A DNA stretch of 64,000 nucleotides, from contig JAXDDX010000003.1 of the NCBI GenBank assembly GCA_034670405.1, positions 4,645,001 to 4,709,000 of the forward strand, read 5' to 3'. The position numbers and the translations under genes were made by a program. Below the pieces are notes generated by a model. That model saw only the letters and a list, made by a program, of their open reading frames with translations. It made no database searches and was not told where the DNA came from. This document shows, in pieces, positions 51,321-64,000 of the stretch (positions are counted from its first letter, which is position 1; each line of letters begins with the position of its first letter). This DNA is from Hoplostethus atlanticus. Taxonomy: Eukaryota; Chordata; Actinopteri; Trachichthyiformes; Trachichthyidae.

Positions 51321-54300
51321 ATAAAGGATAATCAGAGGGAAATAATAATAAAAGATCTGTCAGATTGATAATTCGGTGGCTCCTTGCCGTTGTTTTTTTT
51401 GCTTCCTTTTCTCAGTCATTGCCGTCCGTCTGCTGCTCTGCCGCACCGCAACTGGTGATCAGCTTTCATGCTGACATATTTATGAAATGCAACTGGTTCC
51501 GTGAAACACGTTGATTAAATCACTTTTTTTTGTAACAGTGGGAACAAAACCTTTGATCTGTAACAGTTGAGCTTCATAGGCAGTTTGGCTGAGTGAAGGC
51601 ACGATTACACCCCACTGTATATCTGCTGGAGATCTAGAACAGGAGACAACTCTTATCAATGAAACGCCAAAGCCTTCCAACTGCTGCTGGCAATCTTGAA
51701 TTTTAATGCAACCATGGTTTATGAGGAGATAGTTTTACGAAGGAAATACGGGGGAGTGGGGTACGGTGAGTCATATTTTTACTTTTTGTAGAGAGGAAAA
51801 ACTCTACCAAAATCTTCCAATTATAATTTACAATCTTGGGCAGCAGCGGACCCGTCATGTAGATGCTGCCATTCAAGTGAGAATGAAGTGAAACCATGCA
51901 CTCTAACCCTTCATTACCACATCCATTTTGTCAGGTCTTGACTTAACTTTACTTAACTGACATGCTAACTTGCTTAGCTGCACTTATAACTGACAAGCTC
52001 TTGTGATCTTCCTCACAAATGTCATGAATCACCTCAAAACGATCAAGTATCCATTTAAGCAGCTCTTACAGCAGCTGGAGGACATGGTGAGACTATTACA
52101 GAGCCATTACCAACCAGAATCAATCTCTGGGTGATGTCTAATGGTCATTAGCAATGCTACATTCCTGTGTTTTTTAATCTGACAAGACACTATCTGGCGA
52201 GTGGTACTCAAGGGGTTTGACAGTGAGAATATGAATCTAGCCAAACCTCTTGTTAAAACGACTGAACTGCCTCCTGATCATGAGGCTATTTTTACGATTA
52301 AACTACATTTAAAAATAGTGCAGTAAGTAATTTTTCCTTCAGCATCATCATATTCAATGGAACATGCCAGCATGTTACACCATTTACCAAGGTTGACTGT
52401 GTAGAGATGGGAAAAATAATAACCAGAAAATATAATATAACTGCATATGATATATTGTAAAACATGGATGCGAAGTAAATGAACCAATCACAGAAACGTA
52501 ACAACAGCGTGATGCTAGACTCGCCTCAGTGTTTAAATGCAGTATGATGAAGAAGTACTGTGAGTATAGACCCAATGAAGGATCTGGGTATGTGCTGAAA
52601 AATGCTCACACAGAGCGAAAGTATTTAGTCTACAAAGTCTGCAAGGCATGCAGAATGTAAAGAAACCCAGAACAGACCTCCTACCAGACCTCTTGGTAAA
52701 ACTTTAAAGTGAGTAATTCAGTCTCAGATAATTCCATCAACAGCCCAAATCTGCAAACAGCCATGAAAACTCGGAGTCCTATTCAGGAAAGCCGCTGCTC
52801 CACGGTATAACCTCACACTCTGACCACATGCCAAACCGCCACAGTGTCTCTAATGCGCAAAGATAATATGCTTCTCTTCACACATACAGTAGTAAACAAA
52901 CACAAACAAACACAGATAAACAACTCATCATCTGGGTGGCTACAGCGAGGCGGCGACGGGGCTGCGCCGCCGCCTTCGGTAGTCTCTCCTTTCGCTGCAC
53001 GCTTTTTTGTAAGGTAAAGACATTAAAGCATTACGATTTTTTTTTTTCAAAAACAAACTTGAACCCCGGAGTGCCTTCCCCATCTGGAAGCAGTAGAGGG
53101 CTTGTCTAAAAGATAAAAACGATATGAATCGCTCCTGGCAACTCAAATGTCCAGCCTGGGATCAATTACATAGACAGGATTCTGAGAGAGAAAAGAGGGG
53201 AGTCGGGGAGACACCGGGAATGGATTCTATATCGTGGTCTGGTCCAGCAGAGGCACGCGCACACACACACACACACACACTAAACAAACTCTACTCTATG
53301 ACCTGCAGCTTGTGCACAGTTCTCAGTGTCTGGTTATGGATTGGCTAAGACCGCATGCTGCCATGTTCCCACCCCACTTGCACACTGACTTTAACAAGCA
53401 ACTGATGGCAGTTCCAGATGAGGCCGCTCTCGGCCAGCTGCTCTGTCATGTGGGTTGGGGCAAGGATCTCTACTAGGATCAATGGGAATGGGCTGGGTGT
53501 CTCCGCAACAGCTCCGTATGGTTTCACAGCGTAGGGAAGTCACACGCAAACATATAGATTATTCAATTTTAAAGATCATTTCCCAGCTTTCTTTTCGACA
53601 TCTGTTGGGAGCCACGTTTGTCTAACGTTTCTGTACCCGGAATTCGATCGCTGCCGCCCCGCGAAAAAACATCTGCCCAGCAGCCTCGACGAACTGCATT
53701 GTGGGACGGATAAAACGGTGTGGGGGGGGGGGGGGGGGACTGTAATGGAATGAATATGAATAGCACAAAGTAAAAACAGAGAGCAGAACCAGGAGGGGAG
53801 AATGAGGAGGAAGACAAAGGGGTTTAATAGGATCCAGATTGTTTGGACCTCTCGTTGTTTCAAAGGGAGACGTTGCCATCAGTGTGCTCGTTGTGCTGGT
53901 TTGAGACCTGTTTTACGCAGTTTTTTTAACGAAAGGTCACGGCGACACCTCAAGCGCCTGTAACCTTTTTTAGGGTCAAGCTTAAATTTACAAATAGTGC
54001 AGGACCTCACCTCATGTGGCCTCGTAAAAGTGGATAGGCTTGCCCCTGCTCTGCCTCTCCCATTACCCACACAAATGTAAATAAACACAGTTACAATTGG
54101 TTGGATGTAACACATTTAGCACAGTAGGCCTGTTACATGTACTATGGACACTTGGATTGGGTAAAAGTAAAAAAGCTAAATACTAACCGAGTACAGTAGT
54201 ACAACTGAGAGAAATGACCAAACATGTTATTATTACTGCATTTCTATTTTGCTCTGTTACATTTTGTGTATTGTAACCTACATGTGTGTGTGCAGAGAAG

Positions 54301-55080
54301 TGCAATATCGTTTAATATCAGCATTTGTGCATCCTGGTTGCAATTTTCAGTAACCTATAGTTTGTTTCCAATCCTTTTCTCTGGGGACTCGCAGTTACAA
54401 AAGATGTTTTCTCACAACCAAACTGTTTATGTGGACTATTAAGTAGGCTCATTCAAAGAGACTGCCCTGTGTTTGGGCACTGACCCAAGACTACAGCATT
54501 TTATACAGTTTGCATTATGTTGCAGCAGCTTGGGAATTCTATGGCAACGTGGCACATGACCAATAGTCTACGAAATCAGACTCGTCCAGTCAAAAACCTT
54601 CAGGTTTTGAAACACACTTAGAGCCTGATCTTAATCTTCATGGGACCCAACGACTACTACTATTATTATTACAGTTACTATCGGCACTGCTACTGCTAAA
54701 AAAATAAATAAATACAGTTTATTATTATACTTCTTCTTCTTCTTCTGCTTCTTTTCAATTAATCATACTTGTGTTTATGATAACCCAAAGCTGTCACTGA
54801 CTTATGGGACTGTGGACAGTTAAAACTGATCAGAGTAACTCTACTGCCATCTGGTGGTCTGTTATTGTTTTACACAATGAAGTGTCTTGACATTGTGAGG
54901 AGCTTCATGTTGAAACAACACCAACAGTATGATAGAAAAAAAGCATTTAAGTAATTTATCACTTTTGATATTAAACTGCATTATAGCGTCTGGGAGGCAG
55001 TTTCACCTAGCATGGTGTTTCACCCAGCATCCTCAGGCACTCCACCAACCATTCATCCCCAGACATCCACCATTGATCCC
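51321..55080. other. non-coding stretch, nothing specific seen
   Basis: No gene recognised. It holds a (CA)n tract at 53257-53281, a 20-bp G run at about 53719-53738 and a (TTC)n at about 54730-54752. Open frames of 60-95 codons lack domains. Confidence 0.5.
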
Positions 55081-55089
55081 TTTCTAAAG

Positions 55090-55767
55090 AACAATCACCA
55101 GCCTCAATGAGTATAAAGCGGTGGCACTGACTGTCATAATGAACTGCCTTGAGCAGCTTATCCTGTCCTACCTGAACTCTGATCCACTCCTAGAGCCTGC
55201 AGGTTGTCTACAAGGCGAACCGCTGTGTGGATGATGCGGTCAGCATGGCGCCCCACTGTGTGGAACACCTGGACACCTCTGGACCTCCAACACCAGGATC
55301 CTGTCTGTGGGTTTCAGCGTTCAACACAATCATCCCAGAGCTGCGGCTCACCTGCCTGTCAATGGATCAGTGGGCTTTCTGACAGCTAGGAGACAGTATA
55401 TAAGTGTCTGTTCTCTCCTCCACCCACTGAATACCAATCGCTGCACCTTCAGTGACCACTGGGTGAAGCTGCTCAAGTTTGCGGATGACACCGCCTTATT
55501 CAGCCTAGACAAGAAAACAACTAGTCCATCTACTGCAGAGAAGTGGCGGTAGTGCAGCATTTTGGTGTGCCTACAACCTTGAGCTGAACATACACATGAT
55601 GGTGGATGTGAGGATTGAATTCCACGAGGACACGGAAGGCCCATCGCCTCCTGGTAATCAATAGCGCTACCTTGAACACACAGTGGAGTTGTTCAAATTC
55701 CACCCTCAGACGGGATGAGAACATCTCTAATCTAATCTAGAAGTCCAACAGAGGCCTACAGGCTCAT

Positions 55768-55798
<31 letters not shown>

Positions 55799-56029
55799 AC
55801 ACACACACACACACACTACTGTTACCTATGCCATTGCTGCCTCACTGTTTTGCGTGTATACCTGCAGTGTGTTTATGTTTAGTGTCATAAAGTACATCTT
55901 GTCTGCGCTGTATGCCAGGTCCTGTTATGTCCTGCACCTGGTGTGTTGATCCTTTACTGTGTGACTGTCCTGTAATGTAAATACGTCAAATTCCATCATG
56001 CTTGGCGAGAAATTCAGATTCTGATTCAT
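55090..56029 (+). mobile_element. L2-type LINE fragment with reverse transcriptase remnants
   Basis: The reverse transcriptase is recognisable in pieces in different frames: YKAVALTVIMNCLEQLILSY (from about 55112), VYKANRCVDDAVSMAPHCVE (from about 55206), SAFNTIIPE (from about 55316) and LKFADDTALF, in which FADD (55478-55489) is the catalytic metal-binding motif. These match the order in fish L2/Maui LINEs. The 3' part contains a (CA)n tract (55768-55817) and ends 'gagaaattcagattctgatt', like an L2 tail. The 5' part, including the endonuclease, is missing. Several frameshifts and stops show that it is long dead. Confidence 0.8.
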
Positions 56030-56227
56030 ATGATTATGTGCGATATGTTTTAAATTGACACGTAGCATCGAATGCATTGGCAAATATAATACTATAATGG
56101 AAGTAGAATAACTATATTGAAAAAACAAATTGAAAAAATATAATGTAAAAATGTAAAATTCAGCATGAAAAATACATTAGACAACCTGAAGATGTACCTT
56201 ACTTCTGCACATGCACATGCACGCACA

Positions 56228-56271
<44 letters not shown>

Positions 56272-58059
56272 TTTGAGCACATGCTATTGTCTGTATGTAT
56301 GTTCTTGGATGTACTGAAAGTGGAGGCAGAGATTGGACAAGTAGTAGGTAAGCGAGTTGACTTTCTACGCCACACACAATGGCAGGGGTGGTGTTGTCAC
56401 CACGGAAACCATTAGTTTCTTGGCAACATTCATATCATCTCTAGCCAACTCTAAAATTGAATCTAATGATGGGATTCCAGCAGACGGCTGAGAGAGGATG
56501 TTAGGGAGCAAAGCACTAGCACAGTGTAGATGCTCGGGAATGTAAAAAACAGTCAGGGGGAAGGGGATATAATGGCGAGGTAAACAAAACATTTTTTTTA
56601 GCCGCTGACAGGTGCCTCTCTAAGAAGAAAAACCATCATTTAGGCTTGAATCCTGTCATCATTTGAGATATCCTTGAATGCCCAGTGTAAGCAGACCGTG
56701 AAATGATGTGAAAACAAAACAACTCCATAGTCCCTACACACAGTCGTAGTAGCTCAGCCACCCAGACGGACCTCCCCGCCCCTCAATCTAATGTGTTTCT
56801 TAATCAATCGCTCATGAGTGACCATGTTCAGCCTGATGAGACGAATTCCTGAATGGCTTCTGGGCTCAATCTAGATGTCATCGAGAGAGAGTACAGCAAG
56901 CTACAACCTTCAGAGGCTCACGGTTTCCTCATCATCACCACACTGGACTACTGATTTATGTGTCAAATTTGATTGTTTTCCATGTAATATTGCAGAAGCT
57001 TCTCCCTTAAATACACTTCCCTGCTTATTTCTTCCCCGTAGCTCCATCACATTCCCTAAGGGTAAACCAATTTACATTCTTGTTTTGCTCTTCAGAGCCA
57101 TGCCAGTTTCCATGACAACATAGTTTCACTTTCTCATCCTCTGTCTCACTCTCTATCTCTCTCTCTCTCTCTCTCTCGCTCTCCCTCCTGTTCTCTCATT
57201 CCCCACTGTTCCTTTCTTATGTTCTCTTGACCTTCCTCCAATGTTTCATTTTCTTTCTCTTCAAATACCAGGGTCCATTCCTTCTCTCCTCTCATTTCCT
57301 CACCTAATTGAGCTCATTCCTCTGCTCGGCATATACCGGCAGAGAATAATGGACTCCCAAGGAAAAAAATATCTCAGGGGGAACTCTGGAATAGCATTCA
57401 CGGTATCTTTTTGCATTTTGACCATAGTATACTAATGGAATGTATTCGCTCTGCCGGCTATCTCACTCGCACTTAAATATCTTTAGGCGGGTCTATTTTG
57501 CAGAACGGGAGCTTGTGATGGAATAAAAATGTTAATAAGCAGCTGAATTTATTCTCCTTTGATTAAAAACATATTCTGTTGTTTGGCACAACAGCATATA
57601 TGCAAGTCAGGAGGGCAGGAAGACAATGAGACAACACTAAAACCATCACAAACCATCCTCACCCTGAGATGAGTTTGAATTCATTTCCATTCTGACTTGA
57701 CATACGATGATTAAATTTTGCGGCGGCATTTCTCAATTGATTAGTCACTGCTTTTATTAAGGACAGTTCATTCTGCTTATGGCGGTCTGGAGGGATAAGG
57801 ACAGCACGATCAGCCTTGTGTATGATTTGACCATTTTTGCCTGCTCTCACCGTTTCCACGGGCTGGGAAGTTGCAGCGAGCTACCCTCGTGATTTGTGAT
57901 TATTCTCACTGCTCTTTTGTGAACCTTGCATGAAGGCCTGCAGGTAACCTTATCCAAGACACCTTGCTGTTTCTTCCTCTAGTGTACTAACCTGATATCC
58001 AACTAAATGTCAGATACACACAAAGGGTTGTTCTTGGAGCAGATCATATTCATACAGTT
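56030..58059. other. non-coding stretch, nothing specific seen
   Basis: It holds a (CA)n tract at 56230-56268 and a (CT)n tract at about 57149-57184. No gene recognised. Confidence 0.5.
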
Positions 58060-58400
58060 GTCTACTAATGCACTGGAGCCTGGAGGTTGCAGAAGCAGGC
58101 CTGCAATTGGAAGGTCACCAGTTTGGGTCGATCATTGGTGAAATCTGGGCTAGGAAAGTGAAAACGTTCTCCCCACTCAACAACTACCATTTATGTGCCC
58201 TTGAGCAAGGCATTTAGCTCCCAACTACTCCAGTACAGCTGATCAGCGGCCAACAGTGGAAGAGCATGGTTGTACTCGGCAGCTGCCAGATGTGAATGTC
58301 TGCAACTGTGTGCAAGTGAAAGAGAGCGTTGCCGTAAAAGAGTTAGTCTTAGCAAGTCAAGAAGAGTGTACAACATATTCCATTACAAGAAAACTCCCAT
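58060..58400 (+). mobile_element. tRNA-derived fish SINE
   Basis: The head reads 'aaggtcaccagtttgggtcg', a slightly worn B box. The body has 'cccttgagcaaggcattt' followed by AGCTCCCAACTACTCCAGTACAG, then 'gagcatggttgtactcggca', wording shared by abundant teleost SINEs. The 3' boundary is uncertain, ending somewhere after 'gccgtaaaagagttagtc'. Confidence 0.65.
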
Positions 58401-58930
58401 CTCTATATGCTTTGAAGTGCTGCCTTTATAGTTGTAAGAGAAGCCCTTCAACTCAGTTCACTTGAGGGTATCTTGCCAATTTCTGCTACCCATACCACCA
58501 GAGGGAGTCCTCACCTGAGAAAAACTGTGAGCAGATTGACTGTGCAACAACTGGATCTCCTAAGTCTGAACAACTTTATCATGCGCCCCTCAAACCTAGA
58601 GCATCACAGGGCCTAGTTGACGGTGTTTCCCCTTTTCTTCTCCTTCGCATTTGAAATGGAGATCTGAGGACGCTGCCGGATGCCGCAGCTGCCTATTAAA
58701 AATTAGATCTGAGAAGTGGAATGGCATCGAGGGTCAAAAGAAACATAAAATGGAACACTGTCTGATTGATCGATTGGTTGACTAGTTAATTGATTGATTT
58801 AAAATGTCTTCTCCCAACTTTAAATTAAGGTATAATGCACCGTTGAGTCCACTAGTGTATTCAATTTACCACCAGGATATGATTAAGGTGTTGTCATCAT
58901 CATCAACATTGTCAGCATCCCATCTTACAA

Positions 58931-58967
<37 letters not shown>

Positions 58968-59150
58968 GCAGCATTAATATAGCCTACTTGAATTTAAAGC
59001 GTGTAAAATAATCCCCATCTCAGTCAATGGACATTTCTGTCGTGATACTATCATTACACTGACATACGGATGCCTGTGTGGACACACTAATTATTGTCTG
59101 TCTGGGAGTGATATGCTATGGACTCGTGGTGAAATGCAACGTCCTGCCCT
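58401..59150. other. non-coding stretch with a TAA repeat
   Basis: A (TAA)n tract lies at 58930-58966. Nothing else recognised. Confidence 0.5.
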
Positions 59151-59450
59151 TCTACATCTTGAATAGTCGGGAGTCATGAACCGCTGCAAGGTGACGCGTC
59201 CTCCGCTTCCAGTCGAAACTTCTACCTAGAGACACCGTGTTATTTATCACCCTCTCGACCATTGTGAAATTGCGCCAGCTCCTTTCTTATCAACCATCGG
59301 GACCATCTTGCGCAGTGGTACGGCGAACGGAGCAAGCGGTGGCGGCGGCCACTCCGGGGAATGTCGACTGGCCGTCAGTCCTGACATCGGCCTCTTCTCA
59401 TCTCAGACACCAGCGACATGGGGTAGAGTAGACAGCGTTTCAAAACAGTG
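59151..59450. promoter_or_regulatory. CpG-rich promoter-like patch
   Basis: A CpG-rich stretch, densest around 59310-59390 (gcgaacgg, ggcggcgg, ccgtcagtcc), inside AT-rich surroundings. It is followed by many GCTAGC/TTAGC words (59560-59890), a texture I associate with sequence around teleost gene starts. It could be the 5' end of a gene reading right and continuing past the window, but no coding exon or convincing donor was found. Confidence 0.35.
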
Positions 59451-60396
59451 TCACTGTCGAAGCATGCTAGCTGGTCGTATTTCTCAAGAGCTGTTTTTCT
59501 CTATGTGTGAACTCGTAACTTTCTGTTCTTTTGAAGTGTTCGGGTCGCTAGCAAGCCAATAACAAAGTTCAAACCCCGTTAGCTAGCATTGGTTCGCTTG
59601 CAGATGTGTGCTACGGCAACGTCAGCTTACAAGCAAGTAGCCTAGCGAAGACATGAATTAGCATGCTAAGTTAGCTAGTGGGTCTGGCTGGCGCAGCAAG
59701 TCTCCGCTCATGAGCACCGGGGTTGACATCACGGGCATGTGTCCTTTAATTCTCTTACCAATAATGATGCTTGCTCAACTTTGTGCTTTAACTAGTTCGT
59801 CTGGCTGGTTATCAGATTCCCATCCAGATGTGTTAACTACTACTATTAGCTCGCCAGCTAGCTAATCTAACAGACTCAGTCAAGACTGCCTTGAGTGGTT
59901 TCAGCTAAGCAGCTAAAGCTGGTTCACTAGGTGACAGACTGCGTAACGATACCTGTCACTTCAACGGACTCAGCGTGGGCATGTGAAGAAACGACCATGC
60001 AAGCTATAATACTACCGCTGCTGGGCACACGGCTGTTAACGTTATCCCCCGGTAACGTTAATTAGCAACGATTATTTTTTTTGAAAAAATATTATTGTTA
60101 GGCTATCACTGGTCCCTCAGATTCAGCTTCACGCGGACCAGCACGCTGCTGGACGTTAAGCCAAGTTATAATTGCTTGCCTGGTAGTACCATCCGCACTA
60201 CGTTAACCAAGCTTCTCAGTTGCAACTGGTAGTAGACTAGTTGGTTACCAGGATTACTAGGTTAGCCAGGGAGGATATATAGTATTGCACTAGTAATGCA
60301 CTACGGCTGCACTAGAATTCAAGATTTAATTGTGTCTTGCAGAACTGGTGGTCTCTTTTTGAGCAAAGTCGTTATTTTGTCATCTCTGTCTTCCTC
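59451..60396. other. non-coding stretch with TTAACGTTA inverted pair
   Basis: Rich in GCTAGC-like words. TTAACGTTA at 60036-60044 and TAACGTTAA at 60053-60061 form a small perfect inverted repeat. No coding sequence recognised. Confidence 0.45.
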
Positions 60397-60640
60397 ACAC
60401 ACACACACACACACACACTAATTTTCCCTGCCTCCCTCCCTCTCCCTCCCTCTGTGTGTGTGTGTGTGTGTGGTCTCAGTTCAGTAATTCTGACTACCCA
60501 TCGCCTTTTCTGCCAGTTCAGCCTGTTGAATATGGCGTGATATGCTGCCTTAGCCTATTCACTGGTTTTGGTAATACAGCCCTTTGTCAGTCAGCCAGGT
60601 GTAGGTGTCCGTGTGTGTGTCAGTGTGTGTGTGTGTGTGC
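60397..60640. repeat. cluster of CA and TG microsatellites
   Basis: (CA)n at 60397-60418, (TG)n at 60453-60471 and an interrupted (TG)n at about 60610-60640. The first two face each other as inverted complements about 35 bp apart. Confidence 0.9.
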
Positions 60641-63600
60641 ATGATATCCTGGTGAGCTATATATAGCACCTAACAGAGTTTGCAACTTGATCCGAATTGT
60701 CTTTGAGGGCTACAGTCCACTGTGTGCTGCTTTCGAGTGCAAGTGGGATATCTCCCAGATCTCAGTTTGTTGCACGTCTGTCTTTTTCTGCTGTTTTTAC
60801 GAGGACATTTCACTGCCTACCTGCAGGCCTTCGTGCACGTCTACTATTTCATTAGAAGAAGGGAGCCAAATAATTCATGCCTCATAATGATGTGTTCATG
60901 TGGATGGTCCAGGCGTAATGGTACGATTTTGATTTCTAGCCCGTGCAGCGCAAAGCACTATAAACTACATGGATATTTTGGAAAAGATATACTTGTACAT
61001 CTTGAAGTGATCGATCGAACAGGTGACGATTAAGTAATCTCATCCTATAGCAACGAGGATACATTGGCTGACATATCCTAGTTGTAGATGAAAGTCTATT
61101 TCCTGACTTTTTTTTTTGTTTTAATCCAGAATTGATCTGAATGAATAAGCACATGGCAGCCACTGCATGCCCACACAGACTGCTCCAATGCAAGCAGAGG
61201 CAGATTTGGTGAGCTGCTGACAAAGTGTTTCTTATCTGGTTAGGTGATCTGAGAGCTTTGGGGTGAGTTACAGGGAGCACCGCTAAGGTGAGCTATGAAA
61301 GAATAATGTGATATTGAGAACGTTTCCACGAGGCTGAATATACTGAGACGGTTAAGCGCTGGACTCCGTAGGACCTCGTGAAAACAGCAAGGTTTCAGCT
61401 CATTTTAAACCTTACGCTTCAGTCTAATGCCTTAGTCAGAGACTTTTAAGCTTATTTGTGTGTTCTTTTTTATTTTTATTTGTATAGTTCTGCATGCAGT
61501 CTTTATGGCCAAAATACAGTCCAGACTGCCTCTGGTTGGGTCCCTGTTTGAGGTAGTTGGTCTCAGCTGGTCTCCCAGGTAGGAGCTGGTAAGAGCCCAC
61601 TCCACCATGTGGGGTGTCCTCTGGGCAGATCCAACCAATCATCATAGCATTTTAACAATGTATGAACAGAGTAATGGGGCTCGCAAAAGTAAGTGCTCTG
61701 TGAGAGAATATTGCATTTGGAGCTGAACGTAGCTTCAGGTTTTTCATGTTTGCAATCTCTTTTGATACTTTGATCCAGGTTTTGTTGGGGATGTAGTAAA
61801 TGTCTTTGCAGGCCCTGACTTCATACCGTTTGCTTTACAATGTGCTTTATAAATGACAAAACACCACAATTCAAATTCACAATTTCTTCATGATTCAAAA
61901 ACGTAAGGATTTCCATCAGCTTAATTTAAAATTATTTATTTATTTCTTGTTCGAGTCCAAATGAATCGGCTCATGGCTGCTATAGATTGCTCATCTAGAC
62001 CTCTACCAAACTGCAAAGTTAAGCCAAGCTACTCTAGTTAGCAGGATCTAACTAGTGAGTTAGTGTTAGCTGTAGTCTTACTAAAGTTGGTAGGAAAAAT
62101 GCCAGTAACTTAGAAAAGGGCACATTCTTGTGAAATAATAATGTTCCCAGAAACAACTGGGACTCTGCCCCCATCATCTCTATGTTTCTATGTCCAATGA
62201 ATTTAAAACCAGGGCAGGAAACTAATTTGTTGTCCATCAGTCACAGGCGGCAGCAAATCCTAAAATTCACTAGCCAGTTTCCCTATTTTCCCTATTTTAC
62301 CAGCCATGTATTTTTTAGGAAAAGAACAACACTGTTAAATGGTGGTTGATCACCTGCCCAAGTGGCTAGTGGAGTAGACAGCTTTGTCAGCCACAGCCAA
62401 AGAGTTGGATGGAGTCTGGAGATGATTTCCCACCTTTATAACCACTCATGGCAAGAATGCTTGCTTTATCCAGAGTACACCGATCCTCTTAGCCTTCTTT
62501 CATCTCCTCTCGTTTTCGCCCCAGAGACTCCTTCAACCTGTGTCACTGCTTCAGCCTGGGACACTCCCCCTCTACCTTTTGTCCCTTTCATCACCTGTTA
62601 ATTGGCTCCCGATGGCTAATTAAATAATTGCATTATATTTACATTGGAGCAAGAAATTGCCTGCATCCTTTAATGCTACACAGGGCAACGACTTGTGTTG
62701 CTTTTAGTTCCACTTGGTTAAAACAGCATTTTCTTTAATGGAAACATTCGGAGACACAAGGTTTTCCATACGCTGTTGTCGGGTGAAAACCTAGTATCTC
62801 CAAAATGTTAACTTTACAGGAGCTAACAACAGCCTTGTTTTCAGCTTTGTTCATCTTAATGGTTTTCAAGACGTTTCATAAACCCAAGAGTTTGAAATAT
62901 GTAATCCCTCAACTGAAGTTAAAACATGAAAATCACCCAAATTCACCTGACAGCGGATTCATTACCAGACCAGATATTGTCAATGTCATTCTATTGTATC
63001 ATGAACTGTGTTTTCTGGCTCAAACTACATCATGAGCCGAGTGTATTGTTGCACTCCTACTTTTTTATAGACGTCATTTTTTTTAATGCAGACTGGACTG
63101 ATGTTGGTTGACCTGTTGAAAAGACCAAAAGACTGTAGCAGATTGGACAAGACTGGCTTCCCCGTCCTGAGCAGACTGGGAGGTGTGTGTTCAGCTTTAC
63201 ACAGAATAGCCTCTGTCCATCAGCCTTCATTTTCCGACTGCTTCAGTGTCATTCTGTCTCCCTGCTGTCTGTGCTGTGGCTGCAGTTTGGTCTTTTTCCT
63301 TGCTCTAGTTGGCTTTCTTCCCAGAATGTGTTGGAACGGATACAACCCTTGACCCTCTGTACAAAATGAGCCCATTACTTCCCTGTCCCTGAGTGGAGGC
63401 AAAACCATGGAGTAGGTGACTCCAAGTCTTCTTACCACTTAATTTCCAGTCTGTTGAGGACACATAAGTCTCTCTTCTCCCGAGCAGCCAACAGATCTTC
63501 TATAAGTCACTTCCACTTCTTACTTCCTGCAGTGAAAGTTGCCCTCTCGGCCGGCCGAGAACACCGACGATACAACCCAACCAGTTAAAAACACACACGT

Positions 63601-64000
63601 CACACAGCTGGGCATGTTGTGATTGACAGTTAATGTTATTGCCAGCATATCCTTCTTCCCTCCCCCTCTGCTTCACCCTCTGCTTTATTTATGTGTGTGT
63701 GGCTTTGAGACCTTCACACATATCTCAGTTTTCCTTTTTCTTTAGCCTTTCCTCTATTACAGGCCCTTCTTTCTGCACATTGCCTACTGGTTAGCCTATA
63801 TTTACTCAGCCCCATGACATGTTTTGTTGCCACGGCAACCCCCCTCCCCCCCCCCCCTCCCCTTCTGAGTTGATTTCTTGGCTGTCACCTGTGTACTGCC
63901 CCACAATGCACTGCAATTTACCCCCAACAAGTACTATGAGTAGACTTGGCTGAGAATATTCAGTGAGAGAGCTGCTGCGGCGTTGAGCACAGGGCAGACA
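60641..64000. other. non-coding stretch to window end, nothing specific seen
   Basis: Open frames up to 114 codons on both strands show no recognisable domain and are not bounded by convincing splice sites. A C run lies at 63840-63862. The stretch may be an intron of a gene starting near 59.2 kb. Confidence 0.4.

Noticed and set aside
53879-54115. 78-codon - frame with CTICKFKL...RLRC that looked zinc-finger-like
   Set aside because: Cysteine spacing does not match a known finger, and there is no splice context.
60722-61033. 103-codon + frame near the right end
   Set aside because: No domain, no exon borders, AT-rich chance frame.

Overview
The window reads as genomic DNA of a ray-finned (teleost) fish. 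It has split genes with GT-AG introns (several only about 90-110 bp long), very many CA/GA/CT microsatellites, fish-type tRNA-like SINE remnants, foldback DNA transposons of the kind scattered through teleost genomes, and a worn L2-type LINE. There are no operons, ribosome binding sites or other bacterial signatures.

The main gene is cdon (cell-adhesion molecule-related, down-regulated by oncogenes), a Hedgehog co-receptor on the + strand. Its coding part runs from 27849 to 41909 in 19 coding exons. A likely non-coding first exon ends at a strong donor at 15162/15163, which would make intron 1 about 12.6 kb. The protein has a signal peptide, Ig1-Ig4, a damaged Ig5, three fibronectin type III domains (the third, Sonic-Hedgehog-binding one almost unchanged from human as I recall it), a transmembrane helix and a cytoplasmic tail with the CDON-typical 'YDPPGYLYQ' start. 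I place it as CDON and not BOC because the tail and the FNIII domains follow CDON and because a fifth Ig exon is still recognisable. That fifth exon (31239-31515) carries an in-frame TAG and a net one-base frame change, and has lost its core tryptophan. It is flanked by phase-1 introns, so it can be skipped without loss of frame.

Tail-to-tail with cdon, on the - strand at 46240-45472, is a small two-exon gene for a secreted single-Ig protein of 137 residues. It resembles the N-terminal Ig domain of VSIG10L2.

Layout: 1-14.6 kb is upstream, apparently non-coding sequence with one CpG-rich promoter-like patch (about 1670-1890), a tRNA-like SINE remnant and a nested transposon (6931-7581). 14.7-15.16 kb is the candidate cdon exon 1. 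15.16-27.78 kb is intron 1. 27.8-42.2 kb is the cdon body and 3' UTR. 42.9-46.3 kb holds repeats and the vsig10l2-like gene. 46.3-59.1 kb is non-coding, with a CACTGCAAAAA-type transposon pair, long TAA repeats, an L2 LINE fragment and a SINE. 59.1-60.1 kb is a second CpG-rich promoter-like patch, perhaps the 5' end of a gene that continues past the window. 60.1-64 kb shows nothing codable.

The points most worth following are the decaying Ig5 exon of cdon, which may be bypassed by a 76-nt cryptic intron or by exon skipping; the single-Ig vsig10l2-like gene; and a long hairpin in a cdon intron whose loop resembles a worn hammerhead ribozyme core.
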